Below are positions 34,401 through 42,575 of a stretch of DNA of 64,000 nt, piece by piece. The notes beneath the pieces are model-generated. The model was not told the origin of the DNA, searched no databases, and worked only from the letters and a program-made list of their open reading frames with translations. The stretch's first letter is position 1; each line of letters opens with the position of its first letter. The stretch comes from Lachnoclostridium sp. UBA1175 (GTDB lineage Bacteria > Bacillota > Clostridia > Lachnospirales > Lachnospiraceae): NCBI GenBank assembly GCA_002311665.1, contig DBYX01000018.1, positions 60,452 to 124,451 of the forward strand, in the 5' to 3' direction. Both the position numbers and the translations under genes were made by a program.

Positions 34401-35350
34401 TTGCCGTTTCTCACAACGTCAACCGGAACAACCACGGAGCAGGCGTTGATCTCGTCGGAGACCTCCATATCCTCGAGCTTGCCCTCGGCGCGAAGCTTCT
34501 TCATCGCGAGAAGAGCTACGTCCATAAGGCAGATGAATTTGTCGTCGCGGCCCTTATAGAGGATCTCGCGCTCTGCCTTGTATGAGTCAAATGCGGCCTT
34601 GATCGGCTCGCTGTAATCACCGTCATCGATCTTCACGCTCGTGAGCTCGGTCTGGAACGTCGTGTGGCGGCAGTGATCCGACCAGTACGTATCCAGCACG
34701 CGGATCTCCGTCACGGACGGATCGCGCTTCTCCTCGCCGCGGAAGTAGTCCTGGATGAACAGGAAATCGCGGAACGTCATCGCAAGGTTGAGAGAATCAT
34801 AAAGCTCCTTGAGCTCCGCCTCGGGCATCGTCGTGAAGCCTTCGAAGATCTTGACATCCTCGGGAACGGCGAACTCGGTGACGAGCGTCTCGGGCTTCGT
34901 CTCGTCGGTCTCTCTCGAGTCGACGGGGTTGATGCAGTAAGCACGGATGCCGGCGAACTCCTCGTCAGTGATCTCGCCCGTCAGCACATACGTCGTCGCA
35001 CTGCGGATGATCGGCTCCTCCGCGTCGTTCAAAAGTTTCACGCACTGCTCCGCGGAGTCGGCGCGCTGGTCGAACTGACCGGGCAGGTACTCTACGGAGA
35101 ACACACGGTCCCCCGCTGCCGCCGGCAGCGTCTCCTCATATACATCATCGATCGGAGGCTCGGAAAATACGGTCCCGAGAGCCTTCCTGTATGTATCCTC
35201 GCTGATATTTTCCACATCATAGCGCACGAACACGCGCACGTTCGTGATCGTCTTAAGTCCGAGATACTCGCGGATCTCGCCCGCAAGCTCCTTCGCACGC
35301 ACCGCGAAAGGTGCTTTCTTCTCCACATAAATTCTTCTGACAAGACCCAT
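31454..35350 (-). CDS. purL: Phosphoribosylformylglycinamidine synthase (single-chain PurL)
   Basis: 1298 residues, the length of the fused form that combines the synthase with the glutamine amidotransferase. GGAATCLGGAIRDPLSG marks the ATP-grasp-like synthase core. Near the C-terminus FPGTNCEYDS, LGICNGFQALIKLG (nucleophile Cys) and SHGEGRF form the class I glutaminase. It converts FGAR to FGAM with ATP and glutamine in purine synthesis. It has its own promoter and terminator. The purO and AICAR transformylase genes are 13 kb away, so purine genes are dispersed. The start at ATG 35350 has CGGAGG upstream. Confidence 0.95.
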   Translation of the reverse strand: MGLVRRIYVEKKAPFAVRAKELAGEIREYLGLKTITNVRVFVRYDVENISEDTYRKALGTVFSEPPIDDVYEETLPAAAGDRVFSVEYLPGQFDQRADSAEQCVKLLNDAEEPIIRSATTYVLTGEITDEEFAGIRAYCINPVDSRETDETKPETLVTEFAVPEDVKIFEGFTTMPEAELKELYDSLNLAMTFRDFLFIQDYFRGEEKRDPSVTEIRVLDTYWSDHCRHTTFQTELTSVKIDDGDYSEPIKAAFDSYKAEREILYKGRDDKFICLMDVALLAMKKLRAEGKLEDMEVSDEINACSVVVPVDVVRNGKTETEEWLVFFKNETHNHPTEIEPFGGAATCLGGAIRDPLSGRGYVYQAMRVTGAADPTASLKDTLAGKLPQRKLTTGAAKGYSSYGNQIGLATGLVDEIYHPNYVAKRMEIGAVMGAAPRANVKRENSDPGDVIILMGGRTGRDGCGGATGSSKKHTTESIHTCGAEVQKGNAPTERKLQRLFRRPEVSSLIKKCNDFGAGGVSVAIGELAPGLRVDLDKVPKKYAGLDGTELAISESQERMAIVVDKKDVPAMLAFADEENLEAVTVAEVTAEPRLVLVWRGKEIVNISRAFLDTNGAHQETTAEVTVPSKKDSYFTKTSAYTAHSTDKKGGYGEASDTPEGRKAAWLSMLADLNVCSKKGLVEMFDSSIGAATVTMPYGGVYQATPTQTMIAKLPVLDGASDTVTMMSYGFDPYLSSWSPFHGSAYAVISSVAKIVAAGGDFRKIRFTFQEYFRRLGTDPKRWGEPLAALLGAYDAQTKLGLPSIGGKDSMSGSFNEIDVPPTLVSFAVDIAKLSDVVTDEFKKAGSRVVVFDMAKDAYDLPDYDKAMAMYDMIHELAGKGAFLSMYALGKNGIAEAMSKMAFGNGLGFKLCGKVSYEEAMAPAYGSILAEIEEDKLAMLDAAGIAYRKVGKVTGDGSIVWKMGGGCCEDEKRAECGNADAMVLPLADALAAYTGTLEQVFPTRSNMADAIEPTAVPTQLFDAKTIYVAKNKVAVPKVFIPVFPGTNCEYDSMLAWQRAGAEVNTVVFRNMTGAGIQDSVEAFVKAIDEAQILMFPGGFSAGDEPDGSGKFIATAFRNPRISDAVNRLLKERDGLALGICNGFQALIKLGLVPYGEIRPQTEDSPTLAMNNIGRHISKSVYTKVVTNKSPWLMKATLGGVYSIPASHGEGRFVANDEWLAKLAANGQIATQYVDAQGNPTMVEQYNPNGSYWAIEGITSPDGRVLGKMAHSERRGTGVAMNITGEQNQLIFESGVAYFK

Positions 35351-35428
35351 ATTCTGCCTCCGTCCGGGGCTCTCAAAGCCCGCTTATTTCTGTCAAATGC
35401 CGTGTTTCACGGCTTTTTTTACGGAATA

Positions 35429-35434
35429 ATTATA
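35429..35434 (-). promoter_or_regulatory. purL -10 element and leader
   Basis: A perfect TATAAT on the minus strand, about 80 bases before the purL ATG. No good -35 at 16-18 bases is visible, so activator or an extended -10 may apply. The leader has two hairpins (GCCGTG...CACGGC at about 35399-35413 and GGGCT...AGCCC at about 35365-35380). I see no recognisable purine riboswitch or PurR box. Confidence 0.4.
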
Positions 35435-35493
35435 GCACCCGCACTATCATAATTAAAATGAATATCAATCATTGATTTTATAAGTAACACTTA

Positions 35494-35522
35494 TTGTCTT
35501 TTTACTACAGTTGTGGTATACT
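35494..35522 (+). promoter_or_regulatory. Promoter of the MraY-like gene
   Basis: TTGTCT (35494-35499), 17 bases, TATACT (35517-35522), ending 63 bases before the start codon. It is divergent from purL and drives the + strand genes. Confidence 0.7.
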
Positions 35523-35585
35523 ACAGAGTGCGAAGTTGCCCGCATTTTACGGGCGACCGGACTGCTTGCGGCAGGAGGATCCCCC

Positions 35586-36557
35586 ATGATAACACAGATG
35601 CTCGCCCCGGGGTACGAAACGGGGCTGACGATGAATTTCTTCTACGGTGTGTGCTGCATCGGCATAACACTCGCGCTGTTGCTCGGTATGCGAAGCAAGA
35701 TGCCCTGTGACCAGGGACGCGCATTCGCGGTCAACGGCGAACTGTCGAAGGGTAAGACGCGGGGAGTGGGACTTTTGTTCATCCTCGGCTACGTCATCTC
35801 CACCTTCCTGTTCGTACCGCTCACATGGGAGCTCGCTCTGTTTCTGCTGATCCTGCTCGCCTGCATGATGACAGGATTTCTCGATGACGCCGGCAGCGTT
35901 CCGTGGAGCGGCCTGAAGAAAGGCCTGCTGGACCTCGCGATCTCGCTCGGCGCCGGATTTGTCGCATGGCATTTCTACGGGACGCAGATCTATTTTCCGC
36001 TGCTCGCCGATGACCCGGCTACGGCCTCGGTGACGCTTCCCGCGCCGGTTTACATCGTGCTCGCGGCCGCGCTCGTATGGGGCTCCATCAACGTGGTCAA
36101 CTGCACCGACGGCGTGGACGGTCTGTGCGCGACGCTCGCGATCCTCGCGCTCGGCGCTTTCGCCAGACTCGGCGGAGTTCATGCCGACAACCCGAAGCTT
36201 GCGGTCGGTATGATCCTGTGCCTGCTGCCGTACCTGTGGTACAACGCATCCCCCAGCTCGATGCTGATGGGCGACGCCGGTTCCCGCGCACTCGGCTACC
36301 TGCTCGCAATGCTCGCGCTCCGCTCGGGTTGCGTGCTCGTTTACTTCCTGTTCTGCCTGGTCTTCATTCTCGACGGCGGTCTGGGCCTTCTGAAGCTGGC
36401 GCTGCTCCGCACCGTGAAGATCCATATTTTGAAAAACACGCGCACCCCGCTTCACGACGACAAGCGCAAGAACAAGCACTGGAGCGATACGCAGACGGTG
36501 TTCCGTTTCGCGATCCTGCAGTTCGCGGGGATCGTGCTGTATTTCGCGCTGATGTAA
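35586..36557 (+). CDS. MraY/WecA-family glycosyl-phosphate transferase
   Basis: 323 residues from ATG 35586, with GCAGGAGG upstream; an earlier in-frame start would have no site. About ten membrane helices. VNCTDGVDGLC (about residues 173-183) and LMGDAGSRALG (about 228-238) are the conserved loops of MraY-type enzymes, which transfer phospho-N-acetylmuramoyl-pentapeptide or a phospho-sugar to undecaprenyl phosphate. The terminal TPLHDDKRKNK differs from the usual HHH motif of MraY, so it may be a WecA-like or divergent member. It lies outside a dcw cluster. Confidence 0.75.
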   Translation: MITQMLAPGYETGLTMNFFYGVCCIGITLALLLGMRSKMPCDQGRAFAVNGELSKGKTRGVGLLFILGYVISTFLFVPLTWELALFLLILLACMMTGFLDDAGSVPWSGLKKGLLDLAISLGAGFVAWHFYGTQIYFPLLADDPATASVTLPAPVYIVLAAALVWGSINVVNCTDGVDGLCATLAILALGAFARLGGVHADNPKLAVGMILCLLPYLWYNASPSSMLMGDAGSRALGYLLAMLALRSGCVLVYFLFCLVFILDGGLGLLKLALLRTVKIHILKNTRTPLHDDKRKNKHWSDTQTVFRFAILQFAGIVLYFALM

Positions 36558-36608
36558 CAGGGGCGCATTTTCCGTAACATACAGATATCGAATAGTTTGA
36601 GGAATCCT

Positions 36609-37511
36609 ATGGATATCAGCTACGAATTATACAAAGTATTTTATTATGTCGCCACCTCGCGAAGCTTCTCCGAGGCCGGTACGAAGCTGTTCATCTCGCA
36701 GTCCGCGGTGAGCCAGTCGATCCGGTCCTTAGAGCGGCGGCTCGGGCAGACGCTCTTCGTGCGCAAAACCAAGCGTGTCACGCTCACGAAGGAGGGTGAA
36801 ATGCTCTTCAAGCACATCGAGCCGGCCGTGCAGCTGATCCTGCGCGGGGAGGCGCAGGTGCTCAACTCGGGGAGCCACTCCTCGCAGCTGCGCGTGGGCG
36901 CCAGCGACACGATCTGCCGCTACGTGCTCGTGCCTTATTTCAAGAAGCTGCACGAGCAGCTTCCGGATGTGCACATCAACATCCTGAACGGTACATCCCC
37001 GCAGTGCGCGCGCATGCTCGATGCGGGGGATGTAGACCTCATCATCACGAACTCGCCCAACGCCGCATTGAGCGGCGACCGCAAGGTGGTTACCGTCAAG
37101 ACCTTCCACGACGTCTTCGTCGGCAACCCGGCGGCGTTTCCGTCGTGTTTCCGTGAAAGCGGCGGCGTCCGCAAGACACTCTCGCTCGCGGAGCTGCTGC
37201 ACTACCCGCTGATGATGCTCAGCAAACGCTCGGCGACGAGCGAATTCCTGCACGAACAGTTTCAGCGGCAATCGCTCGACCTCGCTCCCGCGATCGAGTT
37301 GAACAGCAACGACCTGCTCCTCGATCTCGCGCGCATCGGACTCGGCATCGCCTGCGTCCCGGACTACTGCCTGCGCGAGGACCCCGAGCTCAAGGAGCTG
37401 CTTCTCGCAGAGCCGCTGCCGAACCGGCAACTGCTTCTCGCCTACGATGAGACAAGGCCGCTCACGCCGGCCGCGGAAGTCCTGCGGGATATGCTCGTCC
37501 GCGACGCTTGA
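36609..37511 (+). CDS. LysR family transcriptional regulator
   Basis: 300 residues from ATG 36609, with GAGGA upstream. The N-terminus SFSEAGTKLFISQSAVSQSI is the LysR winged-helix, followed by a typical LysR substrate-binding domain (ATSEFLHEQFQRQS, then GLGIACVPDYCL). The regulated gene is not clear: it is not divergent from a neighbour but lies 51 bases behind the MraY-like gene, so it may be cotranscribed with it. Ligand unknown. Confidence 0.85.
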   Translation: MDISYELYKVFYYVATSRSFSEAGTKLFISQSAVSQSIRSLERRLGQTLFVRKTKRVTLTKEGEMLFKHIEPAVQLILRGEAQVLNSGSHSSQLRVGASDTICRYVLVPYFKKLHEQLPDVHINILNGTSPQCARMLDAGDVDLIITNSPNAALSGDRKVVTVKTFHDVFVGNPAAFPSCFRESGGVRKTLSLAELLHYPLMMLSKRSATSEFLHEQFQRQSLDLAPAIELNSNDLLLDLARIGLGIACVPDYCLREDPELKELLLAEPLPNRQLLLAYDETRPLTPAAEVLRDMLVRDA

Positions 37512-37590
37512 TTTTTTATACCAATGAACCTTAGCCGGTCCGACCCGGCACCACATACAGATTTATTACACGATCAGGAGGTATCCCTTC

Positions 37591-38529
37591 ATGAGCAAAC
37601 CGTTAACCGCTCTCAAAACCAACATTCAGAAGGTCATCATCGGCAAGGACGATGTGATTGACGAGTTGTTCGCTGCGCTGCTTGTCGGCGGCCACGTCCT
37701 CATCGAGGATGTCCCCGGAACCGGCAAGACGACGCTCGCGAAGGCTCTCGCTGCCTCGATTTCCGGTGCTTTCGCCCGTATCCAGTTCACACCCGACCTG
37801 TTGCCGTCCGACATCACCGGTATCAACTACTTCAACCGTAAGAAGGACGACTTCGTGCTCCGCTACGGCCCGGTGTTCACCAACATTTTGCTCGCTGACG
37901 AGCTCAACCGTGCGACGCCTCGTACACAGTCTGCTCTGCTGGAGTGTATGGAGGAGAAGCAGGTCACCATCGACGGTGTCACCTACTCGCTCGCCGCACC
38001 GTTCTTCGTCATCGCTACGGAAAATCCGATCGAGACCGCCGGAACATTCCCGCTTCCCGAAGCACAGCTCGACCGTTTCCTGATGCGCCTGCCGATGGGT
38101 TATCCGACGCAGGAGGAGGAGATGAGCATCCTCAACCGCTTCAAGACCGACAACCCGCTTGATTCCCTCCAGCCCGTGTACACGCAGGAGGATATCGTTG
38201 CGATGCAGGAGGCGTACATCAAGGTGACCATTCACCCGATCCTGCAGAAGTACATCCTCGACATCGTTGCAGCGACCCGCAGTAATCCGAAGGTGCCGAT
38301 CGGCGCTTCGCCGCGTGCTTCGCTCGCGCTGCAGAACGTCGCAAAGGCTTACGCCTTCATCCAGGGCCGCAGCTATGTAACGCCTGAGGACATCGTCCAC
38401 CTTGCATGCCCGGTGCTCGCGCACCGTCTGTGCATCGGCCGCGGCGCGTCCCACAGCGCTTCGCAGACCCTGCCGATCATGAAGGACATCCTCTCGAAGG
38501 TGCCTGTTCCGACCGAGAGCTGGAACTAA
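37591..38529 (+). CDS. MoxR family AAA ATPase
   Basis: 312 residues. GTGKTTLAK is Walker A and LADELNRATPRTQSALLE the Walker B/sensor region. DLLPSDITGINYFN and PRASLALQN are MoxR-specific. These ATPases act as chaperones, usually beside genes for DUF58 and VWA-domain proteins. None is adjacent here: the gene stands alone and the next gene is convergent. GGAGG precedes ATG 37591. Confidence 0.9.
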   Translation: MSKPLTALKTNIQKVIIGKDDVIDELFAALLVGGHVLIEDVPGTGKTTLAKALAASISGAFARIQFTPDLLPSDITGINYFNRKKDDFVLRYGPVFTNILLADELNRATPRTQSALLECMEEKQVTIDGVTYSLAAPFFVIATENPIETAGTFPLPEAQLDRFLMRLPMGYPTQEEEMSILNRFKTDNPLDSLQPVYTQEDIVAMQEAYIKVTIHPILQKYILDIVAATRSNPKVPIGASPRASLALQNVAKAYAFIQGRSYVTPEDIVHLACPVLAHRLCIGRGASHSASQTLPIMKDILSKVPVPTESWN

Positions 38530-38570
38530 ACCGTAAACTGTCTTCCGACAGTTGCCCGAATGAAAAAAGA

Positions 38571-38610
38571 AGCCGCGGATCACGGGGAATCCCCGCCGTC
38601 CGCGGCTTTA
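38571..38610. terminator. Bidirectional terminator between MoxR and the foldase lipoprotein
   Basis: Arms AGCCGCGGA and TCCGCGGCT (38571-38579, 38599-38607) with A-rich and T-rich flanks on both sides. It serves the convergent MoxR gene and the lipoprotein gene. Confidence 0.8.
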
Positions 38611-38644
38611 CTTGCTTCTGTGTTATTCGCTCACCTTAAGGTGA

Positions 38645-39760
38645 TCACTTCTGGGGCGCCTTCAGGATCGTGCCCATCTCGATCGCATCCCACTCGTCCG
38701 TCTTCACGACCGTGTACTTCTCCTCGACCTTGGTGAACACCTTGGATGCCTCCGTGTTCTTCTCCTTCTCGATCGCAGCCGTCACCGCATCATCGTAACC
38801 GTAGTACTTCGTGTTGCTGTCGAGCTTGACAATGTAGATACCGTAATCGTAGTTCAGCATGCGGATCTCGCCTTCCTTCATCTCCTCGGCGTTGGTCACG
38901 TAATCCGGTTCGATGCTGGAGGTGTTGCTCTTCAGGAAATCTCGCGTGGCATATGTCAGAACCTGCGCATGCTTCTTCTGAATATCCGCAAGCGCCGTGC
39001 CGTTCTTCGCGTCCGCAAGGCACTCCTCCATCAGCGCGACACGCTGCTCGGTCGAGCCGGCCACCGTGTTGAACGCCGCGTCGTCGGTGCTCTTGGACAG
39101 GTAAAGGTATGTCGTCTCAAACAGACGGTAGTCTTCCTTGTCGATCGTGGCCGCCACTGCCTCGGTGTCCACCTGGACCGTGGAGGTCGCGACTTCCTTG
39201 TACTGATCCGCGAGGAACAGCCGCTCATAGTTTGCGCGGATGACTTCCTCCGTCATACCGCATCTCGCTCTCTCCTCCGCCGTATAGCCGGAGAGGAAGC
39301 GTGTCACGGAAAGCTCAAGCGCATTCTTACGGCTTTCGGTCAGTGTCATTCCGACTTCCTCCGCCTCGAAGTACATCAGAAGCGTGTAGAGAGCCGTCGA
39401 ATATGCGGCATCCTTGTATGTGTCGCCCATCGTCATCGTCTCGTTGTACGGGATCTTCCAGAAATTCGCGTTCTCCCCGTACATCGTCCGGAACATATCG
39501 ATATTTTCCTTGTAGAAGGCGTTGCCCTCGGACTCGTTGTACGCAAGGAAATAGGTGAGCATATCCAGCGTGACATCGTGGGTCTTGTCACCCTTCGTTA
39601 TCTTCAGTACGACCTTGCCCGCGTTGGTCTTCGCAGCTTTCTTCGCAAGCTCCTCGTACTCCGCGTCCGTAATCTGCGTCTTACCGCATCCGCTGAACAT
39701 TCCCATGCATGCCACACACATGCAAAGCGCGCAGATCACGGCAGTGATTCTTTTTTTCAT
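38645..39760 (-). CDS. SurA/PrsA-like foldase lipoprotein
   Basis: 371 residues. Signal peptide with lipobox (MGMFSGCG, Cys25) means the protein is lipid-anchored on the outer face of the membrane. The rest is mostly helical, with a region (about 45-190) resembling the N-terminal helical fold of SurA/PrsA-type chaperones. I do not see a strong parvulin motif, so isomerase activity is doubtful. It may help fold exported proteins. It has a strong promoter at 39843-39871. Confidence 0.65.
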   Translation of the reverse strand: MKKRITAVICALCMCVACMGMFSGCGKTQITDAEYEELAKKAAKTNAGKVVLKITKGDKTHDVTLDMLTYFLAYNESEGNAFYKENIDMFRTMYGENANFWKIPYNETMTMGDTYKDAAYSTALYTLLMYFEAEEVGMTLTESRKNALELSVTRFLSGYTAEERARCGMTEEVIRANYERLFLADQYKEVATSTVQVDTEAVAATIDKEDYRLFETTYLYLSKSTDDAAFNTVAGSTEQRVALMEECLADAKNGTALADIQKKHAQVLTYATRDFLKSNTSSIEPDYVTNAEEMKEGEIRMLNYDYGIYIVKLDSNTKYYGYDDAVTAAIEKEKNTEASKVFTKVEEKYTVVKTDEWDAIEMGTILKAPQK

Positions 39761-39814
39761 CTTACAACCTCACTTCATTGCAGCCGCCGTCCGGTCCGGA
39801 TCGCGGCCGTTTGC

Positions 39815-39837
39815 CCGATTTGAGTGGATCAAATCGG
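39815..39837. other. 5' leader hairpin of the lipoprotein gene
   Basis: Arms CCGATTTGA/TCAAATCGG around a 5-base loop, at the very start of the predicted transcript from the promoter at 39843-39871. It may stabilise the mRNA 5' end. A similar hairpin lies at the start of the purO transcript (49811-49833). Confidence 0.5.
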
Positions 39838-39842
39838 TTTTA

Positions 39843-39871
39843 ATCATACCATAGAATACATCTGCGGTCAA
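39843..39871 (-). promoter_or_regulatory. Promoter of the foldase lipoprotein gene
   Basis: Minus strand TTGACC (39866-39871), 17-base spacer, TATGAT (39843-39848). Near-consensus and well placed, 82 bases before the start codon. Confidence 0.75.
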
Positions 39872-39881
39872 AGTTTTTTTC

Positions 39882-40898
39882 TCACAGCACCGACAGCACG
39901 ATGCCGGCGATGACCACCGCAGCACACAGAAGTTTCTGCACGATCTTCTTCTCGCGGAACACCAGCCACCCTCCGAGGATCGTCACGATGCTGCAGGCCT
40001 GCTTGAGGACCGTCATCACGATCACACGGCTCTCCGCATAGCCATTCGCGATGAAAAGCGCGCGGTCCGCGATCACGAAGAGGATGCTGAGCCCCCAGAT
40101 CCACGGGTTTTTGAGCATTCCGCGCACGTTCAGCCGCACGCGGCGCACGAGCACGTACAACGCGTAAAATGCCACCAGGAACAGCATATACCAGAACTGC
40201 AGCTGGCCGCTCGACAGGTTGTCGTCGCGCATCAGCACCTTGTCCATGTTGCCGCTGACCGCGTTCAGGAAGCACGAGACCATCGCGAGGAACACGTAGA
40301 AGCCCATGCGGTGCCTGCCGGGTGTCTCCGCCGCGGGAGCCGCCTCATTTTCCGAAGCAGACTCCTCGGATGCCTCTGACACAGCCAACAACTCCGGCTC
40401 AGCCGACTCCTCCGGCTCATTCGCCTTCTCCGCCTTCTCCGCCGCTTCCTCCTTCACGAACCGCAGGAGGAACAGGCCGAGGCACACCAAAACGATGCCC
40501 GCGCCCTGTGCAAACGACGGGCGTTCGCGGAGAACCAGGATTCCCAGCATTGCGGAAAATACGACCCGCGCCATATCGAGTATCCCGTACACGCTCACGG
40601 GCATCCGCCGCAGCGCGCGGAAGCCGCAGATCCACGCGACGAAAATGACGAAGGATTTGACGGCGATGGCCGCGTACTGGCCCGCCCGTAGCCCGAAGAG
40701 ATACGACGAAGCGCTCTGCGTTCCGAGCGCGATCTCCGCCGCGGTCGTCGCGATCACAATAACGAGGGAAAGCACGGTGTAGAGGACGAGGACCTCAATT
40801 ACCGTGCTTTTAACCATAGCCTTCTTTTTGAAAATCTCCCGTGCTCCCTTCAGAACACCGTAGAGGAGCACACACGAAATCCAAACCATATCATACAC
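39882..40898 (-). CDS. EamA family transporter
   Basis: 338 residues. Ten hydrophobic helices in two EamA halves (about 1-145 and 200-335). Each half has an EamA-like RALRRMPVSVYGIL or similar helix pair. The halves are joined by an unusual acidic, Ala/Glu-rich loop of about 45 residues (EKANEPEESAEPEL...). EamA proteins move metabolites such as amino acids or nucleosides. The substrate is unknown. Confidence 0.8.
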   Translation of the reverse strand: MYDMVWISCVLLYGVLKGAREIFKKKAMVKSTVIEVLVLYTVLSLVIVIATTAAEIALGTQSASSYLFGLRAGQYAAIAVKSFVIFVAWICGFRALRRMPVSVYGILDMARVVFSAMLGILVLRERPSFAQGAGIVLVCLGLFLLRFVKEEAAEKAEKANEPEESAEPELLAVSEASEESASENEAAPAAETPGRHRMGFYVFLAMVSCFLNAVSGNMDKVLMRDDNLSSGQLQFWYMLFLVAFYALYVLVRRVRLNVRGMLKNPWIWGLSILFVIADRALFIANGYAESRVIVMTVLKQACSIVTILGGWLVFREKKIVQKLLCAAVVIAGIVLSVL

Positions 40899-40970
40899 TG
40901 ATGACCCCGCTGCACCGGCCGTGCCGGCGGCGGATCATCCTCTCCGATGAATCATATTACCCCAATTCAT

Positions 40971-42311
40971 CTAGCCTAAGAAGGCGCGTCTGTCGAAGAA
41001 GAGGCCGCTGTAGTTCAGCGCAAGCTTCTCGATCACCGCGAAGCGCACACCGTTCTCCTCCTCGATACCGATCGTCACTACCACCTCCACGAGGTCGACA
41101 CCGTCGCCGAAGCGGATCTCACAAACGTCGTCCCCTTTCGAGTAGCAGAACAGATAACCGCTCAGCGCCACATTCTCCTTCACAAGCTCCATGGAGGCCT
41201 TCTCGATGCCGCTCTCCGAATCATCCTCGACAGCTTTCTTTGCGCCGACGCAGAGCGATCCCGAAGCGAGTTTAACGGTTTCTTCCTCGCCGTCCGAAAG
41301 CTCCATATCCAGAATATCAAAGCCGACGGTCTCGGTCGTCGTCGAGCCATCCGCATTATCGCACTCTTTGACTACCGTGTCAACATAATACTCGACTTCA
41401 TGCAGGCCGCTCATCACGCCGAGCACGGAGATGTGCTTACTGATGCGGTATGTCTTGCCGTCCTCGGACGCCGGTGCTCTGTGCTCCAGTTCAAAGGTCA
41501 AATCAAAATTGCGGTCGATACCGCTTCTGTAATAAAGGCTGACCCTCGTCATCTCGCCGGTCGGATCAACATGGTCTCCGCATCCGAGCTCATAGATCGT
41601 ATAATCATAGATATCCTCGGCGCCGCAGTTTCGGAAATACAGCCAATATGCGTTGTAAATTCTGCCGTTTCCGCCGTCGTTCGTGCCGCAGGCGACAGCC
41701 TCTCGAACCTCGATCTCCAGAACGCCCTCGCGATATTCCTCCTCGGTAAATGTGATGCCGTCGAAGAATTCGTGCTTTCCCGCTTCACCGGTCCAGCGAT
41801 ACCAGCCGTCCCGTTCCTCACAGCGCTTGAAACCTTCCTTCGGAAGCGTCGTAAGATCGAGATAAGCGATGTACAGCGTGTTGTCTTCCAGGATCGCGCG
41901 ACCGTCAAACCGGTCGTTCAGCTCCTTCCGTCTCTGCTCTGCGCGTTCCTTTCCGATCGCCTCAAAACGGCTCACAAAATCCTTCGCCGACGTGCTTTCC
42001 TCATCGCGGACCGGATCCGGGACGGGCGTGATTTCCACGGCCGTCGTCGGTGTCGGCAGAACGATCGTCGTCTTCTCCGGCTTCACCGTCGGTGTTGCGG
42101 TCGGCTCCGCGTCCGGCTTCGTCGTCACAACGGCGGTCGGCTCCGCGGTCACGGTCGCCTGAGGCTCAACCGTCGAAGTCACAGTAGGTTCCTCCGTCAC
42201 GGCGGCGGTCGGCGTCGCATTCGCGGTATCATCGGTCTTTATGTTTTTCCCCCCACAAGCTGCAAGCAATATCATCATACACCCACACAGAACTGCAAAT
42301 ACTTTTTTCAT
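40971..42311 (-). CDS. Lipoprotein with Thr/Pro-rich linker
   Basis: 446 residues. Signal peptide with lipobox LLAAC (Cys19). A Thr/Pro/Val-rich stalk at about residues 25-100 (with VTAEPTAVVTT and PTATPTVKP) holds the domain off the cell surface. The remainder is a beta-rich soluble domain with paired Cys, of unknown family. Its promoter lies under four 11-bp-phased boxes (42421-42458), so it is probably controlled by the two-component system at 42576-44813. It is likely an envelope protein. Confidence 0.65.
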   Translation of the reverse strand: MKKVFAVLCGCMMILLAACGGKNIKTDDTANATPTAAVTEEPTVTSTVEPQATVTAEPTAVVTTKPDAEPTATPTVKPEKTTIVLPTPTTAVEITPVPDPVRDEESTSAKDFVSRFEAIGKERAEQRRKELNDRFDGRAILEDNTLYIAYLDLTTLPKEGFKRCEERDGWYRWTGEAGKHEFFDGITFTEEEYREGVLEIEVREAVACGTNDGGNGRIYNAYWLYFRNCGAEDIYDYTIYELGCGDHVDPTGEMTRVSLYYRSGIDRNFDLTFELEHRAPASEDGKTYRISKHISVLGVMSGLHEVEYYVDTVVKECDNADGSTTTETVGFDILDMELSDGEEETVKLASGSLCVGAKKAVEDDSESGIEKASMELVKENVALSGYLFCYSKGDDVCEIRFGDGVDLVEVVVTIGIEEENGVRFAVIEKLALNYSGLFFDRRAFLG

Positions 42312-42403
42312 CAGAGAAAACCCTTTCCCGACAGACCATTTCCACCGCTCGCTCCGCTCTTCCGCAACCGCGCCGGAGATTCTTTATTTCTGCCTACAAA
42401 CAG

Positions 42404-42458
42404 AGCATAACACAGAAATGTTACAAGTGGGTTACAACTCGATTACACTTCTGTTACG
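42404..42458 (-). promoter_or_regulatory. Four 11-bp-phased TTACA boxes with -10 element
   Basis: TTACA starts at 42421, 42432 and 42443, with TTACG at 42454: exact 11-bp spacing, one DNA turn. Read on the minus strand these are TGTAA(C/T) boxes, and a TATGCT -10 element lies at 42404-42409, 10 bases from the nearest box. This is the layout of PhoB/OmpR-type activators. The lipoprotein gene starts about 95 bases downstream of the -10. Confidence 0.7.
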
Positions 42459-42480
42459 AATTATAACGTTTTGGTTACAG

Positions 42481-42518
42481 CGAAAAATACAGGCCGCCGG
42501 GTATCCCCGAACGGCCTG
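42481..42518 (-). terminator. Terminator of the two-component operon
   Basis: Arms AGGCCG/CGGCCT with inner CGGG/CCCG, followed on the minus strand by GTATTTTT. It lies 60 bases past the histidine kinase stop. Confidence 0.65.
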
Positions 42519-42575
42519 CAGCCTCATTTTACGATTGATCTGTGCGGTTGAAAACACCGCCTCACGCGGTTGTTG

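Noticed and set aside
31388..34585. A 1065-codon open frame on the + strand opposite purL
   Set aside because: It is antisense to a highly conserved purL and its translation is Arg/Leu/His-rich without domains, as expected from GC-rich codon bias.
35351..35428. Possible purine riboswitch in the purL leader
   Set aside because: The two hairpins lack the conserved junction of purine or PRPP-type riboswitches.
42460..42465. TATAAT on the minus strand within the two-component/lipoprotein gap
   Set aside because: It would place the phased boxes downstream of the start site; the TATGCT at 42404-42409 fits the box geometry better.
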